The position numbers and the translations under genes were made by a program. Of a DNA stretch of 11,905 bases, positions 7,254 to 11,905 are shown piece by piece. Source of the stretch: Candidatus Sodaliphilus limicaballi (GTDB lineage Bacteria; Bacteroidota; Bacteroidia; Bacteroidales; Muribaculaceae); NCBI GenBank assembly GCA_018065815.1, contig JAGHSP010000056.1:1-11905 (forward strand), given 5' to 3'. Each line of letters begins with the position of its first letter. The first letter of the stretch is position 1. Below the pieces are notes generated by a model, which saw only the letters and a list, made by a program, of their open reading frames with translations, searched no databases and was not told where the DNA came from.

Positions 7254-8227
7254 AGAAATATATATTACCCTTGGTGCTTATTGCAATATCCATAAACTTG
7301 TCGGCAAGAGACAAGTTCAATGCTAGCTGGCAACATGCGATTCTTGCTGCTGTTGACAGTTTTCCTGAACGTGGCGGTTACTATACGGGCGGTCGCCCCA
7401 ACGCCGTGTTCGGCAAGACTACGATGCAGGGGCTTCACGATGCGTTCAAGATGGGCGAGAGCGATGAGCGTCCGCAGTTCGACCCCCAGCAGGCACAACC
7501 GTCGTTCTGTTCTAGCGCGACCTATGCCGTGCTTGTTAAGGCCTTGCTGCTGTGGGACACGCGTGGCGTGATTGGGCGTGAGGCATGGGTGAACATGAAG
7601 CCCTACGTGGGTATCAAAGATGCCCTCAACCCCGACGGGATAGGCCAGGATGACGGTGTGGGTGTGTGGGGCCGCGCCAATGCCAATGGTCCGGGTTTGG
7701 GTGTTCTTATCGCGGAACTGGGTGCAGGCTACAATTTCACTGCTTATCGCGGAGCTAAGAGCCAGCGCAACAAAGAGACTCCGGGCGAGGTTTATATGAG
7801 CGACGAACAATGGTGCTTGCAGGACGTGTGGAGTCGTGCTCGGCCTGGCGACCTGATGAAGATATTCTGGAACCGCAATGAGAGCCGCGGACGCGACAGC
7901 GGCGCTATCATAGGTTGCAACGATGACAAGGATGCCGACCAGGAGGCTGGGCACAGCGTCATCTTCATGGGTTGTGAGGGCGACACTGTGGCCTACTGGA
8001 GCAGTAATGGCCCGGGAAAGAACCCCGAGACGCTGGGCTACGGTATGGGGCGTTGTCATAAAACGGCAATTCAGCGCGTGGTTTTCACACGCATCACGCA
8101 TCCAGAGAAGTTCAACAATGCTCGTAGCATTAGCCCCACAAGCGTTAACCAGTATCTCTACGACCTCAACGGACGTCGTCACAGCAATACAGAGGAACTC
8201 AAGAAACAACTGAAAATAAAAAAGTAA
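7250..8227 (+). CDS. exported papain-like (NlpC/P60- or CHAP-like?) hydrolase, unrecognised family
   Basis: I do not recognise this 325-residue protein. It has a signal peptide (MKKYILPLVLIAISINLSA, cleavage near residue 19) and no lipobox. A probable papain-like active site can be read: Cys87 at the start of a helix (QPSFCSSATYAVLVKALL), then a GDLMKIFWN strand (200-208), then His235 in AGHSVIFMG, then Asn253 after VAYWSSNG as the third residue. The Cys, GDL-strand, GH-strand order is that of NlpC/P60 and CHAP peptidoglycan hydrolases. Other cysteines (189, 223, 242, 269) suggest disulfides. The C-terminus holds LYDLNGRRHS and a lysine-rich tail. It overlaps the radical SAM stop (ATGA), so it is co-translated within the string. 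A cell-wall amidase or endopeptidase role is inference from motif order only. Confidence 0.75.
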   Translation: MKKYILPLVLIAISINLSARDKFNASWQHAILAAVDSFPERGGYYTGGRPNAVFGKTTMQGLHDAFKMGESDERPQFDPQQAQPSFCSSATYAVLVKALLLWDTRGVIGREAWVNMKPYVGIKDALNPDGIGQDDGVGVWGRANANGPGLGVLIAELGAGYNFTAYRGAKSQRNKETPGEVYMSDEQWCLQDVWSRARPGDLMKIFWNRNESRGRDSGAIIGCNDDKDADQEAGHSVIFMGCEGDTVAYWSSNGPGKNPETLGYGMGRCHKTAIQRVVFTRITHPEKFNNARSISPTSVNQYLYDLNGRRHSNTEELKKQLKIKK

Positions 8228-8234
8228 AAAAAAC

Positions 8235-8972
8235 ATGATAAAAGAATATAGCAAAACGTTCTACATGAGCGCGGGCGAGTGCAACCCGCAGGGCGAGATG
8301 CCCGTGTCGCTGCTCGTGTCTCGACTCATCGAGATTGCCACGCTGCATGCCAACTCGTGGGGCGTGGGATTTGACCGCCTCATCAGCGATAACCATGCGT
8401 GGGTGCTGTCGCGTGTCACTACCGAGATGAAGCGTTATCCCCGTGCTGGCGAAGATTATGAAATCATCACGTGGATTGAGGACTATAACCGTCACTTCTC
8501 GCAACGCAACATGGAGATACGCAGCGCAACCACAGGCGAGGTGCTAGGGTTTGCCCGCACCATCTGGATGGTCATCGACCTTGCCGCACGCACGGGTGTG
8601 GATATCTCGCAGTTGAGTTACATTAGCAGCAACGTGTCGCCCCGCGAGTGCCCCATCGAGCCCCAGTCGCGGCTGCGTCCTGTGGCCGATGCTACACGCG
8701 CGACAGAACACACATTTGGCTACACCGACTGCGACTTCAACCGCCATGTCAACACGGTGCGATATCTGGAATTGCTGATGAATCAATTCAATTTGTCTCA
8801 TTACGACAATAACTATATTGCTCGCATGGAGATGGCGTTTGTCAAGGAAACCCACTATGGGGCAACTGCTCAAGTGCTCATCAACGATAGCGATGAAGCC
8901 GACACTAGGTTCTCTATCAATGTAGAGGACACTGACCGTGTGCGTTGTCGCTTCACATGGAAACAAAGATAA
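8235..8972 (+). CDS. acyl-ACP thioesterase, FatA/FatB family
   Basis: This 245-residue protein has the double hot-dog layout of acyl-ACP thioesterases, which release free fatty acids from acyl carrier protein. The N-terminal hot dog includes SRLIEIATLHANSWGVG (29-45) and WVLSRVTTEMKRYPRAGE (56-73). The C-terminal one begins with the active-site motif YTDCDFNRHVNTVRYLEL (163-180), which parallels the plant D-x-N-x-H-V-N-N-x-x-Y signature. Asp167, Asn169 and His171 are the probable catalytic residues, and Glu205 in FVKETHYG lies where plants have the downstream Glu/Cys. It starts 7 bases after the previous stop behind an A-rich leader. Chain-length preference cannot be read. Neighbouring genes give no clue beyond general metabolism. 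Confidence 0.9.
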   Translation: MIKEYSKTFYMSAGECNPQGEMPVSLLVSRLIEIATLHANSWGVGFDRLISDNHAWVLSRVTTEMKRYPRAGEDYEIITWIEDYNRHFSQRNMEIRSATTGEVLGFARTIWMVIDLAARTGVDISQLSYISSNVSPRECPIEPQSRLRPVADATRATEHTFGYTDCDFNRHVNTVRYLELLMNQFNLSHYDNNYIARMEMAFVKETHYGATAQVLINDSDEADTRFSINVEDTDRVRCRFTWKQR

Positions 8973-8999
8973 ATCAATCAATAAAAAAAACGAAAAGAA

Positions 9000-9542
9000 A
9001 TGAAAGAATCAAAGTATGCAGGAACGCAGACCGAGAAGAACCTCGAGGCTGCTTTTGCCGGTGAGAGCCAGGCACGTAACAAGTACACCTATTTCGCTGA
9101 AATAGCTAAACAAGAAGGCATGGAGCAAATAGCAGAGCTCTTCCTCAAGACTGCCGACAATGAGAAGGAGCATGCTAAACTGTGGTTCAAGGAACTCAAT
9201 GGGCTGGGCGACACCGCCGAGAATCTGGGTGCCGCAGCCGATGGCGAGAATTATGAATGGACCGACATGTACGAAGGCTTTGCCAAGACTGCCGAGGAAG
9301 AAGGTTTCAAGGCCCTGGCTGCCAAGTTCCGCATGGTTGCAGCCATTGAGAAACGCCACGAGGAGCGTTACCGCGCGCTGCTCCAGAATGTTGAGACTGC
9401 TGCCGTGTTCGAGAAGAGCGAGGTTAAGGTGTGGGAATGCCGCAATTGTGGTCACATCGTGGTTGGCACCAAGGCACCAAAGGCTTGCGCCGTGTGCCTC
9501 TATCCCCAGTCTTACTTCGAAGTTCACGCAGACAATTTCTGA
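9000..9542 (+). CDS. rbr: rubrerythrin
   Basis: This 180-residue protein is a non-haem diiron peroxidase that reduces hydrogen peroxide in anaerobes. The ferritin-like part shows both E-x-x-H half-sites: GESQAR with Glu22 then NEKEH with Glu55 and His58, and AEEEGF (98-103) then IEKRH with Glu117 and His120. The C-terminal rubredoxin-like module has Cys147, Cys150, Cys163 and Cys166 (WECRNC then CAVC). Length and domain order are those of classical rubrerythrin. It follows the thioesterase by 27 A-rich bases. I see no TAnnTTTG box in that gap, so it is either read from the upstream string or has a promoter I cannot recognise; an oxidative-stress gene would often have its own. Confidence 0.97.
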   Translation: MKESKYAGTQTEKNLEAAFAGESQARNKYTYFAEIAKQEGMEQIAELFLKTADNEKEHAKLWFKELNGLGDTAENLGAAADGENYEWTDMYEGFAKTAEEEGFKALAAKFRMVAAIEKRHEERYRALLQNVETAAVFEKSEVKVWECRNCGHIVVGTKAPKACAVCLYPQSYFEVHADNF

Positions 9543-9559
9543 TTTAGCTCAACATTGTT

Positions 9560-10840
9560 ATGCATGACATAATCTTTTGGGGGTTAGGGCTTGACGCGTG
9601 GATTACCGTGGCTACGCTTGTGGGCGTGTTCATGACATTGCTATTCACCGACACCAAGGCACATGTGGCGTTTTTCTGCGCAATAGCAGTGCTTAGCGTC
9701 ACTGGCGTGCTCACTATCGAAGAAGCTTTTGTGGGTTTTGACACGTCAAGCATCATTACTGTGGGACTTTTGTTCCTTGTTATTGCCGGACTGCGTCACA
9801 CTGGTGCGCTCGAGTGGATGGTGAGTCACCTGATGGGTCAGCCCAAGAATCATTCTCATGCCATCATACGCATGATGCTTCCCGTGGGATTTCTCAGCTC
9901 ATTCATGAGCAATACCGGCACTACCGCGTTGTTCCAGGATGTAATTAAGAAGTGGGCCGAGAAACTGGGCATGGCACCGTCAAAGCTGCTCATACCGCTG
10001 GGTTATGCAGCCTCACTGGGCGGACTGCTCACGCTCATAGGCACACCGCCCAACCTCATCATTGCAGGCATCTATGCCAAGGAAACAGGCAACACGATGA
10101 ACACGTTTGCCCCGTTCCCAGTGGCAATTTGCTGTCTTTTGGCAAGTGTGGCGATAGTTATATTGTTGCGCAAATGGCTTCCTGAACGAGTTGCGCCAGC
10201 AAGTCAAGCCGATGATCAGACCGATAACCTTGCCAATGCCAAGGCAAGCGGAAAGACCTACTTAAGCATCGGCATCATGATTTCGGTGCTGCTGCTGTCG
10301 GCACTCAACGTGTTGAGTTTGCCTGTGTGCTGTATCCTTGCAGGAATCATTATGGTACTCACCAAGTGCTGCACAAGCGACCAGGCAGTGAAAGAGATTG
10401 ACTGGACCATTCTCATCGTGTTTGTGGGCAGTGTGAGCATAGGCGCGGCAATCCACAAGACGGGCATCGATGAGGTGATACTGGACGGCATTTTTGCTTG
10501 CTGTGGCAAAGACCCGCTGATGGTGCTCATAATGTTGTGCGTCACAGCATCAATTACCACCGAGTTTATCAGCGACACTGCTTGTGCTGCAATGTTTTGC
10601 CCCATCGCATGGCATGCTTCGCAATCACTAGGCGTGGACTCCTTGCCTTTTATGATTGCCTTGATGATGGCGGTTTCCAACAACTATGCCACACCCATAG
10701 CAACGCCCCCCAACACGCTTGTATTTGCCTCGGGCGGATATAAGTTTGCCGACTTCGCCCGCCTGGGCATCATTCTCAAGGTTGTGAACCTTATCATCGC
10801 CATCTCAATGGCTATGCTGGTCTATCCCTTGAAAAGATAG
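9560..10840 (+). CDS. SLC13/DASS-type sodium-coupled anion symporter, no RCK domains
   Basis: This 426-residue integral membrane protein has about eleven hydrophobic segments and the inverted two-half plan of the SLC13/DASS and ArsB-like ion transporter group. First half: SSFMSNTGTTALF, with the SNT motif at 117-119, and GTPPNLI (161-167). Second half: TTEFISDTACAAMF, with SDT at 338-340, and ATPPNTLVF (381-389), the matching positions in the repeat. Residues 210-232 are a short polar linker where many bacterial relatives carry two TrkA-C/RCK domains, so this is a compact form. The substrate (dicarboxylate, sulfate or other anion) cannot be decided. It starts 17 bases after rubrerythrin at ATG 9560; a second ATG at 9564 is out of frame. 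Confidence 0.9.
   Translation: MHDIIFWGLGLDAWITVATLVGVFMTLLFTDTKAHVAFFCAIAVLSVTGVLTIEEAFVGFDTSSIITVGLLFLVIAGLRHTGALEWMVSHLMGQPKNHSHAIIRMMLPVGFLSSFMSNTGTTALFQDVIKKWAEKLGMAPSKLLIPLGYAASLGGLLTLIGTPPNLIIAGIYAKETGNTMNTFAPFPVAICCLLASVAIVILLRKWLPERVAPASQADDQTDNLANAKASGKTYLSIGIMISVLLLSALNVLSLPVCCILAGIIMVLTKCCTSDQAVKEIDWTILIVFVGSVSIGAAIHKTGIDEVILDGIFACCGKDPLMVLIMLCVTASITTEFISDTACAAMFCPIAWHASQSLGVDSLPFMIALMMAVSNNYATPIATPPNTLVFASGGYKFADFARLGIILKVVNLIIAISMAMLVYPLKR
10719..10748 (+). promoter_or_regulatory. possible promoter inside the symporter gene
   Basis: TTG (10719-10721), 19 bases, then TAAGTTTG (10741-10748) fits the promoter consensus exactly but lies in coding sequence for the symporter C-terminus. 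A start near 10754 would produce a short transcript carrying the small ORF at 10850. A chance match is quite possible. Confidence 0.3.
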
Positions 10841-10849
10841 TTGCCATAT

Positions 10850-10981
10850 ATGCAAAAAAAATGGTACGGCGTAAAATTCAAAGACAAGTACCGCCTGGGA
10901 GTTGCTGTGGCTCATGGATCAAACACATGGCAGGAAGGTAAAAACACATCAGGCTTGAACCTACAGCTACACGCAGGGTAA
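10850..10981 (+). CDS. possible small protein, 43 residues
   Basis: An ATG 9 bases after the symporter stop opens a 43-codon frame ending in TAA. The peptide begins MQKKWYGVKFKDKYRLG and ends SGLNLQLHAG. It is basic at the N-terminus and then alternates in a beta-strand-like way (RLGVAVAH, LNLQLHAG), with no signal peptide or membrane segment. The composition reads more like coding sequence than the other two frames, and the upstream A-rich run resembles leaders elsewhere in this window. It could be a true small protein, the remnant of a beta-barrel or other longer gene, or a chance frame. I do not recognise it. Confidence 0.35.
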   Translation: MQKKWYGVKFKDKYRLGVAVAHGSNTWQEGKNTSGLNLQLHAG

Positions 10982-11035
10982 TTTAAGTTTCGGATGTAGC
11001 AAAAAAAATCGCCTACTGCAGGTAAGTAGCTAGTG

Positions 11036-11050
11036 GAGGGTGTGTCAAAA
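11036..11050 (+). repeat. GAGGGTGTGTCAAAA repeat, copy 1 (direct)
   Basis: First of three perfect copies of this 15-mer in 280 bases. Its surroundings differ from copy 2 beyond the 15 bases, so it may be a solitary end left by a deletion or an outer end of the same element. Confidence 0.85.
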
Positions 11051-11064
11051 TACGTTTTGGCAGT

Positions 11065-11104
11065 GTAACAATGCTTTTGCCCTTGCAGGGCGCACTGGTG
11101 TTAC
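11065..11104. repeat. imperfect hairpin between repeat copies 1 and 2
   Basis: Nested inverted repeats: GTAACA (11065-11070) with TGTTAC (11099-11104), and GCCCT (11079-11083) with AGGGC (11087-11091) around a 3-base loop; a TGC/GCA pair lies between. It fills most of the space between the first two 15-bp repeats and may be part of a small mobile element. Confidence 0.5.
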
Positions 11105-11150
11105 CTTCTGCTTGAGGGTGTGTCAAAAAGTCCTATTAATAAAAAAAGAC

Positions 11151-11165
11151 GTAGCAAATTGCTAC
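11151..11165. repeat. perfect palindrome GTAGCAA-A-TTGCTAC
   Basis: Seven-base arms around a single central base, lying 22 bases inside the left end of the putative MITE. It could be a protein-binding site or a cruciform element of the mobile unit. Confidence 0.5.
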
Positions 11166-11175
11166 AGCATATAAT

Positions 11176-11242
11176 AAAACTGCCCAATTAAAGGTTAAAC
11201 TTGTGAAAAAATAAGAGTTATTTACCTAAATTGGGTAGTTTT
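11176..11242. terminator. long stem with T7 tract inside the putative MITE
   Basis: AAAACTGCCCAATT followed by AAAGGT (11176-11195) pairs with ACCTAAATTGGGTAGTTTT (11224-11242), with one G-U wobble and one bulge. The loop is 28 bases, and the right arm runs into a T7 tract. It reads as a terminator on the plus strand and, less well, on the minus strand (TTTTATTAT). It is the first plausible stop for the long rightward transcript. The large A+T loop makes it atypical, so it may instead be the structural core of the element. Confidence 0.45.
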
Positions 11243-11299
11243 TTTGATTAATCTAAAAAGCAAGTGTCATTTTGCTATCACCAAAAAGTGAATTTTTAG

Positions 11300-11314
11300 T
11301 TTTGACACACCCTC
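11300..11314 (-). repeat. GAGGGTGTGTCAAAA repeat, copy 3 (inverted)
   Basis: TTTTGACACACCCTC is the exact reverse complement of the repeats at 11036 and 11114. It defines the right end of a 201-bp or a 279-bp inverted-repeat unit, depending on which left copy is its partner. Confidence 0.85.
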
Positions 11315-11356
11315 TTTGCTTTTCAAAACGGAGTGCTTTTTATCTTATTTGCTGCT

Positions 11357-11372
11357 ATGCGAGAATTCGCAT
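11357..11372. repeat. small palindrome upstream of the ncRNA promoter
   Basis: ATGCGA-GAAT-TCGCAT, 6-bp arms, centred about 57 bases before the -33 box at 11421. It is the only structured element I see between 11315 and 11420 and could be an operator, or chance. Confidence 0.3.
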
Positions 11373-11420
11373 ACTCTACGGCATGCGCACTAATGGGGTT
11401 GAAATAAAAAAAGCATTTTG

Positions 11421-11452
11421 TTTGCATAATTCGATGATATTTTTTAACTTTG
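11421..11452 (+). promoter_or_regulatory. strong -33/-7 promoter for a non-coding RNA
   Basis: TTTG (11421-11424), 20 bases, then TAACTTTG (11445-11452): same box sequence as the pheS promoter and same spacing as the promoters at 4754 and 4757. The start is expected near 11458, one base before a 9-bp stem. No ORF of useful length follows. Confidence 0.7.
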
Positions 11453-11457
11453 CCGTA

Positions 11458-11774
11458 TCTTTATACCGCTGGAAGCCCGGCAGGGAGGAATGGGTATAAA
11501 GAAATATACATAAAAAGGCGTAACTGAACGCTTTGGTTTTGACGATGTAAGAACTTCGCAAATTCAGACAATTAGTCAAAAACAAAGCAACGGGGACGCC
11601 CTTCGGGGATGTATTTTAAGAATCTTCTATAAGTTCATAACTTGTTATGGATTTAGATGGAGATATTATATACATCATGCGTGGGGCTTTCAGCGTTGCT
11701 CGTTTCGACTAATTGGGCATGCGAAGGCCTTTACATCGTGGAGCGAGCAACAGATTAGGTCTCCACGCTTTTTT
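11458..11774 (+). ncRNA. putative structured non-coding RNA, about 310 nt, family unknown
   Basis: The segment runs from a good promoter to a hairpin plus T6 tract and has no credible coding frame on either strand. Inverted repeats fill it. (1) CTTTATACC (11459-11467) pairs with GGTATAAAG (11493-11501) and encloses GCTGG-AAGC-CCGGC. (2) GCTTTGgTTTTGAC (11530-11543) pairs with GTCAAAAaCAAAGC (11575-11588). (3) CCC-TTCG-GGG lies near 11599-11608. (4) GATGTAT (11608-11614) pairs with ATACATC (11670-11676) and encloses AAGTT/AACTT. (5) The 3' domain 11679-11768 has kissing-type loops and a terminator. I find no RNase P, tmRNA, SRP or common riboswitch signature. A Bacteroidales 6S-like RNA is a candidate I cannot confirm. 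It could also be two shorter RNAs, or the leader of a gene to the right. Confidence 0.55.
11737..11774 (+). terminator. terminator hairpin at the ncRNA 3' end, with competing pairing
   Basis: CGTGGAG (11737-11743) pairs perfectly with CTCCACG (11761-11767), followed at once by C and six Ts. The same 3' strand, CTCCACGC (11761-11768), can pair instead with GCGTGGGG (11679-11686). The 17-base loop contains CGAGCAAC, the complement of GTTGCTCG at 11695-11702. Confidence 0.65.
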
Positions 11775-11865
11775 ATTTCTAATAGTAAATAATAACAACA
11801 GCCAATCCGGAGACTTGTGGCAACAAAATATGTAGGAGTATGCCAAAGACTCCAGCCTCATTATG

Positions 11866-11904
11866 TCATAATATCACCGTGTCTGTATTTTCAACAGATA
11901 TGGT
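11866..11904 (-). CDS. possible C-terminus of a gene entering from the right
   Basis: On the minus strand one frame is open from the window edge to a TGA at 11868-11866 and ends in ISVENTDTVIL. Twelve codons are too few to identify or even to be sure it is coding. A GGAGT/ACTCC hairpin (11835-11853) downstream of the stop could be its weak terminator. If real, the gene converges on the ncRNA. On the plus strand a frame from the ATG at 11840 is also open to the edge. Confidence 0.2.
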   Translation of the reverse strand, partial: TISVENTDTVIL

Positions 11905-11905
11905 G

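Larger units (their letters stand above)
11114..11314. mobile_element. putative 201-bp MITE or IS remnant
   Basis: The segment is bounded by perfect 15-bp inverted repeats, GAGGGTGTGTCAAAA (11114-11128) and TTTTGACACACCCTC (11300-11314). It has no coding capacity and is A+T-rich, with internal palindromes. TGCTT occurs immediately left of it (11109-11113) and two bases beyond its right end (11317-11321), which might be a target duplication but is offset. Ends of this kind are familiar from Bacteroidota insertion sequences; I cannot name the family. It lacks a transposase and would need one in trans. Confidence 0.5.

Noticed and set aside
10996..11030. CTACT/AGTAG hairpin and an A8 run after the small ORF as a terminator
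   Set aside because: The stem is only 5 bp and no T tract follows on the plus strand.
11272..11499. A 75-codon plus-strand frame in the right intergenic block
   Set aside because: It runs through the inverted repeat, the ncRNA promoter and the first RNA stem, and its composition is not protein-like. The 69-codon minus frame at 11376-11585 fails likewise.
11458..11774. RNase P, tmRNA or SRP RNA as the identity of the structured RNA
   Set aside because: I looked for the RNase P GAGGAAAGTCC core, a tmRNA CCA end and tag frame, and the SRP GGAAGGAAGCAGCC loop. None is present; GGAAGCCCGGCAGG near 11471 is only a superficial resemblance.
11458..11905. Retron or CRISPR-associated RNA
   Set aside because: No reverse transcriptase or Cas gene lies in the window, no flanking a1/a2-type complement was found, and there are no regularly spaced direct repeats. 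The sequence to the right is not available, so a retron cannot be excluded, but nothing visible supports it.

Overview
The window looks like chromosomal DNA of a Bacteroidota, most likely a Bacteroidales species (Muribaculaceae, Prevotella or Bacteroides type). The reasons are several intergenic promoters of the -33/-7 form (TTG, 19-20 bases, TAnnTTTG), A-rich leaders with almost no Shine-Dalgarno sequences, a DUF5106-like thioredoxin protein and a YDLNGRR-type tail on an exported protein. Genus cannot be settled from the sequence alone.

Left block (1-2391, minus strand): pheS (phenylalanyl-tRNA synthetase alpha), nth (endonuclease III) and an alpha/beta hydrolase cut by the left edge. They probably form one transcript from a promoter just upstream of pheS, with a perfect 9-bp hairpin between pheS and nth. 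Divergent from pheS is tilS (tRNA-Ile lysidine synthetase). Its promoter lies so close to the only good ATG that the mRNA should be leaderless or nearly so. tilS converges on an exported thioredoxin-like gene, and a shared hairpin overlaps the tilS stop codon.

Central block (4750-10840, plus strand): a compact mirror-symmetric bidirectional promoter drives the thioredoxin-like gene to the left and a long, tightly packed gene string to the right. The string is ybaK-type Cys-tRNA(Pro) deacylase, aroC, a YhcC/TIGR01212 radical SAM protein, an exported cysteine-peptidase-like protein of unrecognised family, an acyl-ACP thioesterase, rubrerythrin and an SLC13-type anion/sodium symporter without RCK domains. 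The first four genes overlap and the rest are 7-27 bases apart, with no terminator seen between them. Functions span translation quality control, aromatic biosynthesis, envelope, lipid metabolism, oxidative stress and transport, so this is probably a housekeeping transcription unit and not a dedicated pathway.

Right block (10841-11905) has no conventional gene. It holds a possible 43-codon ORF directly after the symporter, three copies of a 15-bp GAGGGTGTGTCAAAA repeat (two direct, one inverted) that suggest a 201-bp MITE or IS remnant, and then the most interesting part of the window. This is a strong promoter followed by about 310 nt of densely structured, non-coding sequence ending in a T6 tract. 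Its 3' domain has two hairpins whose loops share an 8-base perfect complement (a predicted kissing or pseudoknot contact) and a competing alternative fold at the terminator. I could not match this RNA to a family from memory.
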